DNA of 24,937 bases from Bacteroidales bacterium. GTDB taxonomy: Bacteria; Bacteroidota; Bacteroidia; Bacteroidales; Muribaculaceae. The stretch covers positions 1 to 24,937 of the forward strand of contig CAAGJW010000020.1 in NCBI GenBank assembly GCA_900770215.1. Reading direction: 5' to 3'. Every line of letters starts with the position of its first letter. Position 1 is the first letter of the stretch. Both the position numbers and the translations under genes were made by a program. Below the pieces are notes generated by a model. The model had not been told where the DNA came from, searched no databases, and was given only the letters and a program-made list of their open reading frames with translations. This document shows positions 14,500 to 22,441 of the stretch, in pieces.

Positions 14500-16421
14500 T
14501 TAGACTCTCCTTTCAATAAATTTTCAACACGGTTGGCAATTGACTCAGCATCGATACCGCACAGGTGCTGGAGCTGAGCCACAGTGCCCTGATTGACAAA
14601 TTGGTCGTCGATACCCATGCGCAGCAGCTTGATTGAGACACCGTTGCAAGCCATATACTCGGCCACGGCACTGCCCAAGCCACCCACAACTGTACCGTCT
14701 TCGACCGTGACCACCCACTTAAACTTGCTGGCCACCTCAACAAGGATTTCCTGGTCGATGGGTTTAAGAAATATCATGTCGTAGTGAGCAGCTGAGATAC
14801 CCTTCTGCTTGAGCAGCTCAACGGCCCGAATCACGTTGTTGCCTATGTGGCCAATGCTCAAGATGGCCACATCGGTGCCATCGGTGAGCCTGCGGCCCTT
14901 GCCCACGGGCAGCTGCTGCATGTCGCACTGCCATTGCACAAGTGATCCCCGGCCTCGAGGATAGCGTATAGCGAAGGGGCCCATGCCAGGGAGTTGCGAG
15001 GTGTACATGAGATGACGCAAGTAGTGCTCGTTGATGGGGGCGCTCACAGTCATGTTGGGGATACAGCGCAAGTAGGCCAGGTCGAAGTTGCCGTGATGGG
15101 TGACGCCGTCCTCGCCCACCAAGCCGGCACGGTCGATGCAGAAGGTGACGGGCAGTTTCTGAATGGCTACATCGTGTATGATCTCATCATAGCCACGCTG
15201 CAAGAAACTGCTGTAGATGGCACAGAAGGGATGCATGCCTTCCTTGGCAAGTCCGCCCGAGAAAGTGACTGCATGGCCCTCGCTGATGCCCACGTCGAAA
15301 GTGCGCTCGGGGAAAGCCTCTTGCAGCATCGACATCGACGTGCCTGTGGGCATGGCTGCAGTGATGCCCACTATCTTAGGATTTTGCTTGGCCAGCTCCA
15401 CAAGCGTGTGACCAAACACATACTGGTACTTGGTGGGTATGCCCGTCGTGTCGGGCTTGACACGCTCGCCGGTGGCCTCGTCGAACTTGCCTGGCGAGTG
15501 CCACGTGGTGGGATCTTTCTCGGCGGGGCCGTAGCCCTTGCCCTTGATGGTGCGCAAGTGCACAATTTTGGGCCCGGTCATGTCTTTGAGATCGTTGAAA
15601 ATCTTCACGAGCTTTACGACATCATGACCATCGAAAGGCCCGAAATAGCGAATGTTGAGACCCTCGAAGATGTTTTGCTGGCCTGTGAGCAACGACTTGA
15701 TGGCGTTGTTGAAACGCAGGGCCAGGCCACGACCATGCTCGGTGACGATGTGATGACGGCGGCAGAACTGGTAGGCCTTGTAGCGCATCGTGTTGTAGCG
15801 TTTGGAAGTGGTGATATCGGTCATATACTCACCCAGCGAGCCCACAGGCGTGTCGATCGACATGTCGTTGTCGTTGAGCACGATGAGCAAGTTGTTGTTG
15901 TGCATAGCAGCATTGTTGAGGCCCTCGAAGGCCAAGCCGCCGCTTATCGAGGCATCGCCAATGATGGCAACGACCTTTCGGTCTTTTTCATGAGCCAGTT
16001 CAGAGGCCATCGACATGCCCAGTGCTGCCGATATCGAGTTGCTGGCATGACCGGCGATGAATGTGTCGTACTCGCTCTCGCTGGGATTGGGGAACCCACT
16101 GAGTCCGCCCAACTTGCGATTGGTGTCAAAGCGGTCGCGACGGCCAGTGAGTATCTTGTGCACATAGGCTTGATGCCCCACGTCCCACACCAGGCGGTCG
16201 TAGGGGGTGTTGAAAACATAGTGCAGAGCCACATTGATTTCAACGGCTCCCATGCTCGAAGCAAAATGCCCTGGATTGGTCGACAGCTCGTGTATCAGGA
16301 ATCCTCGCAGCTCCTGGCACAGCGTGGGCAACGAGTCGACAGGCAGCCGCTTGAGGTCGGCAGGGCTGTCGATAGCGGCCAGCATGGGAAAAGTGTTGTT
16401 GATATATTCGTTGTTAGACAT
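14496..16421 (-). CDS. dxs: 1-deoxy-D-xylulose-5-phosphate synthase
   Basis: This 641-residue thiamine-diphosphate enzyme condenses pyruvate and glyceraldehyde 3-phosphate into DXP, the entry step of the MEP isoprenoid pathway and a precursor for thiamine and pyridoxal. Family signatures seen are NPGHFASSMGAVE with its conserved His, VWDVGHQAYVHK, the cofactor motif GDASISGGLAFEGLNNA (about 155-171), GPFDGHD, and the transketolase central and C-terminal domains (FPERTFDVGISEGHA, DRAGLVGEDGVTHHG, YPRGRG). I chose the ATG at 16421, which begins ten bases after the stop of a small membrane-protein gene. An upstream TTG/other start would overlap that gene. It is followed by trkA with an ATGA overlap. 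Confidence 0.97.
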   Translation of the reverse strand: MSNNEYINNTFPMLAAIDSPADLKRLPVDSLPTLCQELRGFLIHELSTNPGHFASSMGAVEINVALHYVFNTPYDRLVWDVGHQAYVHKILTGRRDRFDTNRKLGGLSGFPNPSESEYDTFIAGHASNSISAALGMSMASELAHEKDRKVVAIIGDASISGGLAFEGLNNAAMHNNNLLIVLNDNDMSIDTPVGSLGEYMTDITTSKRYNTMRYKAYQFCRRHHIVTEHGRGLALRFNNAIKSLLTGQQNIFEGLNIRYFGPFDGHDVVKLVKIFNDLKDMTGPKIVHLRTIKGKGYGPAEKDPTTWHSPGKFDEATGERVKPDTTGIPTKYQYVFGHTLVELAKQNPKIVGITAAMPTGTSMSMLQEAFPERTFDVGISEGHAVTFSGGLAKEGMHPFCAIYSSFLQRGYDEIIHDVAIQKLPVTFCIDRAGLVGEDGVTHHGNFDLAYLRCIPNMTVSAPINEHYLRHLMYTSQLPGMGPFAIRYPRGRGSLVQWQCDMQQLPVGKGRRLTDGTDVAILSIGHIGNNVIRAVELLKQKGISAAHYDMIFLKPIDQEILVEVASKFKWVVTVEDGTVVGGLGSAVAEYMACNGVSIKLLRMGIDDQFVNQGTVAQLQHLCGIDAESIANRVENLLKGESK

Positions 16422-16431
16422 AAAAAGACTG

Positions 16432-16608
16432 TCAATCTTGTTTCTTCTTAATATATTTCTTATACATGGGCACAAAGACGATGATGCCCGAGGCTATGAT
16501 CGAGAAATAAGTAGTAAACGTGGCCTTGGCTGTCATGAGGATGTAATAGACCAGTCCAAGCCACAACAGACCGATGAAGCCAAATCGGAATATATTTTTT
16601 GTACTCAT
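16432..16608 (-). CDS. Small two-helix membrane protein upstream of dxs
   Basis: This 58-residue frame begins with ATG at 16608 (MSTKNIFRFGF) and ends in TGA ten bases before dxs. It has a short basic N terminus, a hydrophobic helix at about 9-26 (GFIGLLWLGLVYYILM), a short polar turn (TAKATFTTY), a second helix at about 35-49 (FSIIASGIIVFVPMY) and a basic tail KKYIKKKQD. Both ends would face the cytosol by the positive-inside rule. No named family is recognised. Tight spacing to dxs, and a -7 box (16646-16653) placed before it rather than before dxs, support it as the first gene of the dxs-trkA-trkH operon. Confidence 0.75.
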   Translation of the reverse strand: MSTKNIFRFGFIGLLWLGLVYYILMTAKATFTTYFSIIASGIIVFVPMYKKYIKKKQD

Positions 16609-16645
16609 GATTCTAAAGCATCATGTCACACCACATATTGAATTG

Positions 16646-16653
16646 CAAAAATA
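16646..16653 (-). promoter_or_regulatory. -7 box of the dxs-trkA-trkH operon
   Basis: TATTTTTG on the minus strand fits TAnnTTTG, 38 bp before the ATG of the small membrane protein. No consensus -33 element is visible. Confidence 0.45.
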
Positions 16654-16750
16654 GTAAAAACATTCCATACTGCTACCCTATATTGACATCATTTTTAGCA
16701 ACGGCGATTCGGCATTTATTGCGCCACGACCTGTGTGGCAAGGTCGCACT

Positions 16751-16788
16751 AAAAAAAACGACAGGATTGCGCTTGCTTGCGCAACCCT
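16751..16788 (-). terminator. Terminator after the OmpA-family gene
   Basis: On the minus strand a 10-bp stem (AGGGTTGCGC with GCGCAATCCT, one G-T pair, loop AAGCAA; 16788-16763) is followed four bases later by eight T (16758-16751), 26 bp after the OmpA-family stop codon. Confidence 0.8.
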
Positions 16789-16813
16789 GAGTGTAAACAA
16801 TGGGCAACGATCA

Positions 16814-17608
16814 TCAATAGTGGGTCTCGCCCGTGCCATAACGAACCGTCGGGACGCTATCGCCCGACGACCACGGCGATGTGGGAGCACTATCGGCGGC
16901 GCTGTGATGGGTCACTACTATCTCGACGCGGCGGTTGCGGGCACGACCGTCGCGCGAGGCATTGTCGGCCACTGGGTAACGATCGGCACAACCCTGGCAG
17001 TAGATTTGCGACAAGGACACGCCGCGGCTGCGCAGATAGTTGCCCACCTGCGTGGCCCGCTCGGTCGAGACGCGCAAGCGATCGTTGTAGCTGCCCGAGT
17101 TGTCGGCATGGCCATAAATCTCGACACTGGCCGAGGGATCGCTGCGCAACTGGGCTGCCACCTGGTCGAGGCGGCGCTTGGCATCGCGGCTCAATCCAGT
17201 CTTTTTAGCGCTGAAGTACACAGCCTCGCCTGCGGGCGTGTAGACACGCGTCACCGAAGACCCAGTATAATTGTCGTTGTAACTATAGTCATCGCACTCA
17301 GGGGTGGTCGACACGGTGCCGCTCTTGTTGGCATTGTCCATGCTTGAGCCCACAGCGGCACCAATGGCAGCACCTGCTGCGGTGCCGATGACAGCACCCA
17401 ATAGCGTGTTCTGACCATGATTGTGCCAGTCGCTGGTGACACTGCCTATGAAAGCCCCCGTCTGAGCTCCAGCCGATGCGCCCACCACAGCACCTTTCTC
17501 GGTATTGGTGGAATTGGGCGACGAGAACACTGCCCACTGGGCAAGCTCGCAGCTGCTTGTCGACAGCATCAAGCCCACGCACAATATAGGAATGACAATC
17601 TTTCTCAT
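16814..17608 (-). CDS. OmpA-family peptidoglycan-binding lipoprotein
   Basis: This 264-residue protein has an export signal ending in the lipobox LSTSSC, so Cys20 is probably lipidated. A glycine/alanine-rich zipper region (about 38-90, GAVVGASAGAQTGAFIG and GAVIGTAAGAAIGAAVG) can insert in or oligomerise at membrane. The OmpA C-terminal domain (about 128-234) has the peptidoglycan-contact residues in GHADNSGSYNDRL and the Arg of STERA. A Ser/Pro-rich tail of about 30 residues follows. It likely ties the outer membrane to the cell wall. It stands alone with its own promoter and a strong terminator. Confidence 0.9.
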   Translation of the reverse strand: MRKIVIPILCVGLMLSTSSCELAQWAVFSSPNSTNTEKGAVVGASAGAQTGAFIGSVTSDWHNHGQNTLLGAVIGTAAGAAIGAAVGSSMDNANKSGTVSTTPECDDYSYNDNYTGSSVTRVYTPAGEAVYFSAKKTGLSRDAKRRLDQVAAQLRSDPSASVEIYGHADNSGSYNDRLRVSTERATQVGNYLRSRGVSLSQIYCQGCADRYPVADNASRDGRARNRRVEIVVTHHSAADSAPTSPWSSGDSVPTVRYGTGETHY

Positions 17609-17651
17609 AATTCCAGTTGATTATTATCTTTTTTATCTGATTGATAGACTG

Positions 17652-17659
17652 CAAAAATA
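17652..17659 (-). promoter_or_regulatory. -7 box for the OmpA-family gene
   Basis: TATTTTTG on the minus strand fits TAnnTTTG, 44 bp before the ATG at 17608. A consensus -33 is not evident. The remainder of the gap 17609-17750 shows no other feature. Confidence 0.5.
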
Positions 17660-17750
17660 GTGCAAAAGTTTACTCGCAGTCTCCACCCAATGAGCAAAAA
17701 TCTACATATCGACCAATCCTGGCTACAAACGTCCCAATTTCATGGCTCTA

Positions 17751-18869
17751 TCAAAGCGAGCGAGTAGCAGTGAGGGCCGCGGTGTAGTCGCGCCACCGCT
17801 GAATGAGGGCCTGCATGTCGGGCGGGATCTCGCTGTCGAACTGCATGAGCTTGTGGGTGACAGGGTGCACAAAGCCCAGCGTCTTGGCATGCAGGGCCTG
17901 GCGGGGGCAGGTGGCAAAGCAATTCATCACAAACTGGTGATAGCTGCCCGAGGTGTTGCCGCGCAATATCTTGTCGCCTCCGTAGCGTGCATCATTGAAG
18001 AGCGGATGGCCTATGTACTTCATGTGCACCCTTATCTGGTGGGTGCGGCCTGTCTCCAACTGGCAGCGCACCACGGCCACGTGGGCCAGGTTCTCGAGCA
18101 CATGGTAGTGGGTGACAGCATGCTTGCCATAGTCACCATCGGGGAAAACGGCCATCTGCAGGCGGTCGCGCAGGCTGCGGCCTATATTGCCCTCGACAGT
18201 GCCGTCGAGCTGCTTCATCTGGCCCCACACCACGGCGACATACTGGCGCTGCGTGGTTTTGTTGAAGAACTGCAGCCCCAGCGAGGTCTTGGCACGCGGG
18301 GTCTTGGCTATGACAAGCAGGCCCGAAGTGTCCTTGTCGATGCGGTGCACGAGCCCCATGCGGGGGTCGGTGACGTCGTAGTCGGGATCGTCCTTGAAAT
18401 GCCAAGCCAAGGCATTGACGAGGGTACCGTCGTAGTTGCCGTGGCCCGGGTGCACTACCATGCCGGCGGGCTTGTTGACAACAAGCAGCTCCTTGTCTTC
18501 ATAGACAATGTTGATGGGAATATTCTGGGCAATGATCTCGTTTTCATAGCGAGGGCGATCCATGACCACCTTGATTTTATCGCCCGAGTGCACACGATAG
18601 TTGCTCTTGACGGGGCGGCCGTTGACACGTATGCAGTCGGCCTCGGCAGCATGCTGCACGCGTGTGCGCGAGGTGCCCTTGATGCGCACGGCGAGATACT
18701 TGTCGATGCGCAACAGGTCTTGCCCAGGCTCTACCTCGAAGTTGTAGTGTTCCCACAGCTCGCGCCCGTTTTCGACAAAATCGGGTATAGAGAAGTCGCG
18801 CCTGATCTCAAGATCAGGCACGTGAGTATCGGTACTGGGGGGAGTGTAAATATTGGGATCCTCGGTCAT
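17751..18869 (-). CDS. rluD: RluA-family pseudouridine synthase (RluD-like)
   Basis: This 372-residue enzyme isomerises uridine to pseudouridine, most likely in 23S rRNA. After an N-terminal extension of about 45 residues there is an S4 RNA-binding domain (about 50-105, RIDKYLAVRIKGTSRTRVQHA) and the catalytic domain with HRIDKDTSGLL, whose first Asp (178) is the nucleophile, then the family segments ETGRTHQIRVHM and GHPLFNDARYGG. RluD/RluA/RluC subfamilies are hard to separate by eye, so the target sites are inferred. It starts four bases after the PASTA-protein stop and shares its promoter. Confidence 0.92.
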   Translation of the reverse strand: MTEDPNIYTPPSTDTHVPDLEIRRDFSIPDFVENGRELWEHYNFEVEPGQDLLRIDKYLAVRIKGTSRTRVQHAAEADCIRVNGRPVKSNYRVHSGDKIKVVMDRPRYENEIIAQNIPINIVYEDKELLVVNKPAGMVVHPGHGNYDGTLVNALAWHFKDDPDYDVTDPRMGLVHRIDKDTSGLLVIAKTPRAKTSLGLQFFNKTTQRQYVAVVWGQMKQLDGTVEGNIGRSLRDRLQMAVFPDGDYGKHAVTHYHVLENLAHVAVVRCQLETGRTHQIRVHMKYIGHPLFNDARYGGDKILRGNTSGSYHQFVMNCFATCPRQALHAKTLGFVHPVTHKLMQFDSEIPPDMQALIQRWRDYTAALTATRSL

Positions 18870-18873
18870 CGTG

Positions 18874-19527
18874 CTAATAAACTATGTGCGGACTTATCTG
18901 GTCGGAATCCTGCTCAAGCTGTATCTCGCCCTTTCTGATCTTCTGGCGAATGAGCGAGTCGCGCATAACAGGACCCAGCGGGTCATACTCGGGAACGTCC
19001 ATATTGCCGTCGCCCACCGAGAGGGTGATGCGGGCATTGACGGCAGCCTTGGTGCCCACGGCCACCTTGTGACCGTTGACCGAGACCTGGAGAATGAGGT
19101 CGGCTTTGTCGGACGGGATAGTGTCGACCGTGATATTCCTGAAGCCCAGCGACTGCAACAGCGTCACACCGTCGGCTCCCGGCAACTCGGTGAGCTCCTG
19201 GGGCAATTCCACCATGGGAGGACACGTCATATTGACGGTGAGATAGACGGTGCGCGTGCTCTTGACCATCGACTCGGCAGTGGGCGTCTGGTCGATAACG
19301 ATGCCCGGCTTGAAGTCCTCGTTGTAGATAGAGTCGATCTCATAGGACAGGCCAGCCTGGTCGAGCATCTCGGTGGCCTGAGCAAGAGGACGGTAGCGCA
19401 CGTCGGGCACTTTCACTTCCTGCCCATGCACTGTGAAAACATCGAGCAACAGCAAGCATGCATAGCAGCCTGCCAAAAAGACTACAACGACCAAGATGAA
19501 ATTGCTGAGCACAGGGTGCTTTGCCAT
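18874..19527 (-). CDS. Membrane-anchored PASTA-domain protein
   Basis: This 217-residue protein has a short cytosolic N terminus, one membrane helix (about 8-30, FILVVVVFLAGCYACLLLL) and two to three extracytoplasmic PASTA modules: VKVPDVRYRPLAQATEMLDQAGL at about 40-62 starts the first, PPMVELPQELTELP starts the second. There is no kinase domain. PASTA modules sense or bind peptidoglycan fragments or cell-wall enzymes; the role in Bacteroidales is not established. The frame is open to 19650, but the promoter at 19578-19608 lies inside that extension, so the ATG at 19527 is the true start. It is the first gene of a two-gene operon with rluD. Confidence 0.88.
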   Translation of the reverse strand: MAKHPVLSNFILVVVVFLAGCYACLLLLDVFTVHGQEVKVPDVRYRPLAQATEMLDQAGLSYEIDSIYNEDFKPGIVIDQTPTAESMVKSTRTVYLTVNMTCPPMVELPQELTELPGADGVTLLQSLGFRNITVDTIPSDKADLILQVSVNGHKVAVGTKAAVNARITLSVGDGNMDVPEYDPLGPVMRDSLIRQKIRKGEIQLEQDSDQISPHIVY

Positions 19528-19577
19528 GAATGTGTCGAGTGGATTGTACTTCACGTTGCAACAATGTTTAACGTGTG

Positions 19578-19608
19578 CAAAGTTAATGAATAGTCGTTTC
19601 TCGGCAAA
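19578..19608 (-). promoter_or_regulatory. Promoter for PASTA gene-rluD
   Basis: TTTG (19608-19605), exactly 19 nt, TAACTTTG (19585-19578) on the minus strand is a full match to the Bacteroidota consensus, about 50 bp before the ATG at 19527. It decides that start codon. Confidence 0.85.
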
Positions 19609-19672
19609 ATAATGTGGCCAAAAACTGAAAAACCCGAGAGAAGTTGCCACCGTACGACACGGGACACGTCAA

Positions 19673-21217
19673 TCACACATCGTGGAGCGACATGCGCAGA
19701 TCACGCGCCATGCGCCTGCCCAGTGCTGCCCAGTGCGGTATCTTCTTCATGGTGCTGCGCAAGGGCTGCACATCGTAGTGCAACACGAGCAGCAAGAAGA
19801 GGCATCCCAGCAGGCACGTCACGCCATAGAGCTGCTTGATGCTCACCAGCACCGACTGGTCGGGGGCATAGGGCGCAGTGCGGGCTATGTTGTCGGCCAC
19901 CTTGTAGCGCAAGAAGAAACTATAGGCGCCATTCATCACAGCCTCGACAGGGCCGTTGCGGGCAAAGCCCGTGAGGGTGAGACCCATGAAAAAGGGCTGG
20001 AAGGGCAACAGCTCCTCAAGATAGATGGTGAGGGCTGTGAAGTAGATGGCATAGCCGAAGGCCCTGAGCAACAAGGGCAGATAAAGCGCCTCGATATCGA
20101 GCTCGGGAGAGACAAGAAAATACATCATTACCTGATAGGCCACCAGTCCCACGGCACCCACAGCAAGCAGGCGTGTGTACTTCTGGTGCAGGCCTTTCAT
20201 CCACCACAAGGTGAAAAGGCAGCCCAGCACAGTGCCACCCCAACTCAAGAGATCGAGACGGCTCAGGGTGAGAGTTCCCCAGTGCATGATCGAGCCCGTG
20301 AAGGCATTTTGGAGCACTTTGGGCGTGGTGTTGAGCCACTCGGCCACAAAGAATAGGGCCAACAAGGGATATAGCCGCCTGTAGGAAAATGGTTCCATCG
20401 AGATGTAAGGGTGGCGTATGTGCCGGGCACGCTGAATGCAGAAGTAAGCAGTCACGAGCAGCATCACCACCGTAACTCGCCAAGGGCGTCCGTCGGTCCA
20501 ATTGTAATACTCGCCATAGGTGAAGAGCCACACAATCTCGAGCATCATCATCGACCACAGCACACAGCCGAGCCAGTCGACACTGATGAGCGGCAAGGGC
20601 TTGCGCAGGTAGAACTTCTTGGTGAGCATGAAAACCATGAGTGCCACAAAAAGCATGAGGCACACCATGCACAAGTTCACCATGGGCCAGCTGTAGTAGT
20701 AAGTGATCACGCTTGCCAGCCAACCTTGCAGGTAGATATCGCCCACAACCACGATATAGAGCAACGGGAAAAAGATGGAGAAGTCGCGACCGGGAGCCAT
20801 CCAGAGCTGTATGTTGCTGGCACACTCAAAGGTGCCACACAGCTTGAAAAAGCCAGCGAGAAACGACAGGACGGCGAGCAACGGTACCGAGGTGGTGTGC
20901 AGCGCCAGCAGGTTGCAGGCGGCTATAACAAGCGAAGCGTTGATGAGCAGACTTTTGTTGGTAAACCGAAACTTGAAGCGAAAGAGCAGCGGAAAGGGCA
21001 TGTTGACGCCCACCACATTGCACAGACCAATAAACATGACATCGGTAGTCATCAATCCAGTAGAGCCTGCTATGTTCTGAGCCGAGCCCAGATAGATGCA
21101 CCCCGTGAGTTGAAACAGCACGAGAAACAGCAAGTAGATCCACGGCCTAAGCGGCCCAGGCACAAAGTCGTGGTACATGGGCATAGAGAATGGTGCATTA
21201 GGATTGGGAGCTGACAT
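19673..21217 (-). CDS. MFS efflux transporter (EmrB/DHA2-like)
   Basis: This 514-residue protein has about 12-14 hydrophobic helices along its whole length. It begins with a proline-rich cytosolic N terminus (residues 1-25) and ends in a basic tail. The usual MFS loop 2-3 motif is reduced to FRFKFRFTNKSLL. The size, and its position eight bases after a HlyD/EmrA-like gene in an operon with a TolC-like gene, indicate the inner-membrane pump of an EmrAB-TolC type tripartite exporter driven by the proton gradient. The substrate cannot be told from sequence. It is the last gene of the operon. Confidence 0.85.
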   Translation of the reverse strand: MSAPNPNAPFSMPMYHDFVPGPLRPWIYLLFLVLFQLTGCIYLGSAQNIAGSTGLMTTDVMFIGLCNVVGVNMPFPLLFRFKFRFTNKSLLINASLVIAACNLLALHTTSVPLLAVLSFLAGFFKLCGTFECASNIQLWMAPGRDFSIFFPLLYIVVVGDIYLQGWLASVITYYYSWPMVNLCMVCLMLFVALMVFMLTKKFYLRKPLPLISVDWLGCVLWSMMMLEIVWLFTYGEYYNWTDGRPWRVTVVMLLVTAYFCIQRARHIRHPYISMEPFSYRRLYPLLALFFVAEWLNTTPKVLQNAFTGSIMHWGTLTLSRLDLLSWGGTVLGCLFTLWWMKGLHQKYTRLLAVGAVGLVAYQVMMYFLVSPELDIEALYLPLLLRAFGYAIYFTALTIYLEELLPFQPFFMGLTLTGFARNGPVEAVMNGAYSFFLRYKVADNIARTAPYAPDQSVLVSIKQLYGVTCLLGCLFLLLVLHYDVQPLRSTMKKIPHWAALGRRMARDLRMSLHDV

Positions 21218-21225
21218 GGCAAGAA

Positions 21226-22392
21226 TCAGTATTTCACCTTGGTTTCCACATTGAAGCCTGCACGCAACAGCTTCAATGCATTTTTCTTGTTGTCGCCGGC
21301 ATCAAGGGTGATGAACACCGGCACGCGCTGTTCCACTTTCACAAAGTTGCCAGCGGCATTGTCGACGGGGATCGACGTGTAGGCCGACCCAGTTGCATAG
21401 CTTATAGCTGCGACATGCCCGCTAAACTTCATGCCACTCACAGCAGCGGCGGTGAAGCTGACCGTGCTACCCACCTTTATGTGCTTGAGCTGGGTCTCAC
21501 GATAGTTGGCCACGACCCACACACTGGTTTCATCAACAATTTTGGCAAGTTCCTCGCCCGGTTGCACGAGCTGACCCGCATGAATGTTTTTCCGTCCCAT
21601 GTAGCCATCGCAGGGAGCCACAATCACGGTGTAGGACAGGTTGAGCCGAGCCAGGTTGAGCTTGGCTTGCTCGACACTCTCGCTTGCGCCCGACTGGCGC
21701 AGGTGTTGCCGTTGTTCGCGGCTCACTGCAGCCGTAGCCTGCCGTGTTGCAGCTGCCTGTGAGCGTGATGCACTGGCTTGGGCCTGGCTGGCCTGTGCCT
21801 GACGATGCCGAGCCACAGCCTGGTCGTAGCGTGCCCGAGCCTGGTCATAGGCGGTGCGCACGCGGTCGTATTGTTGCTGAGTGACCGAGCCCCTGGCCAG
21901 CAATGCTGCATAGCGGTCAAAGTCCTTCTTGGCGTTGTCGAGCCCCGCCTGAGCCTCGGCGATGCCAGCGCTGGCCATCTCGCTGCCGGCCTGGGCCATT
22001 TGAGTACTGGTGACAGCCACACGCTCGCCTGCGGCAGCCACATTTACATTGCTTGCAGTAGTGCTGATGCCAGCCGAAATGGCAGCACTCCCCCACTTCT
22101 GCCCCTTCACTCCAGCCTCGGCCTGAGCAAGCTGCATGCGATACTCGGCATCCTCGAGAATCACGAGGGTATCGCCAGCGTGCACATGCTGATAGTCGGT
22201 GAAGCGTATTTCCTTGATGAAGCCTTGCACGCGCGTGTTGATGGGAGTCACGAGGCGATGCACCTGGGCATCGTCGGTCCACTCCACATTGCCTGGATGA
22301 AAGAAGCGGCTGGCAATGTAGCCGATGGCAAGCACAAGCAAAGCCACAATCACCACATTGTATACTCTCTTTACTGTTTTTTTCTTGTTCAT
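21226..22392 (-). CDS. HlyD/EmrA-family periplasmic adaptor
   Basis: This 388-residue protein has an N-terminal membrane anchor (about 11-29), then the first half of a lipoyl/barrel-sandwich domain (VTPINTRVQGFIKEIRFTDYQHVHAGDTLVILED, about 48-81 in outline). A long alpha-helical hairpin follows (about 83-235), rich in Ala and Gln with runs such as QAQASQAQASASRSQAAATRQ. The second lipoyl half (APCDGYMGRKNIHAGQLVQPG) and beta-barrel region complete the fold. It bridges the MFS pump and the outer-membrane channel across the periplasm. It lies 49 bp after the TolC-like gene and eight bases before the MFS gene. Confidence 0.92.
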   Translation of the reverse strand: MNKKKTVKRVYNVVIVALLVLAIGYIASRFFHPGNVEWTDDAQVHRLVTPINTRVQGFIKEIRFTDYQHVHAGDTLVILEDAEYRMQLAQAEAGVKGQKWGSAAISAGISTTASNVNVAAAGERVAVTSTQMAQAGSEMASAGIAEAQAGLDNAKKDFDRYAALLARGSVTQQQYDRVRTAYDQARARYDQAVARHRQAQASQAQASASRSQAAATRQATAAVSREQRQHLRQSGASESVEQAKLNLARLNLSYTVIVAPCDGYMGRKNIHAGQLVQPGEELAKIVDETSVWVVANYRETQLKHIKVGSTVSFTAAAVSGMKFSGHVAAISYATGSAYTSIPVDNAAGNFVKVEQRVPVFITLDAGDNKKNALKLLRAGFNVETKVKY

Positions 22393-22441
22393 TTTTTTCG
22401 TAAAACTAAATCATGAGTTATAGGGTCGTTTTCTCGCGTAA

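Noticed and set aside
16720..16747. Hairpin CGACC/GGTCG near the OmpA-family terminator
   Set aside because: It has no T run on either strand next to the stem and is weaker than the clear terminator at 16751-16788.
19611..19672. Terminator after the MFS gene
   Set aside because: Only four- to five-base stems with long loops are visible on the minus strand, so I do not call one.
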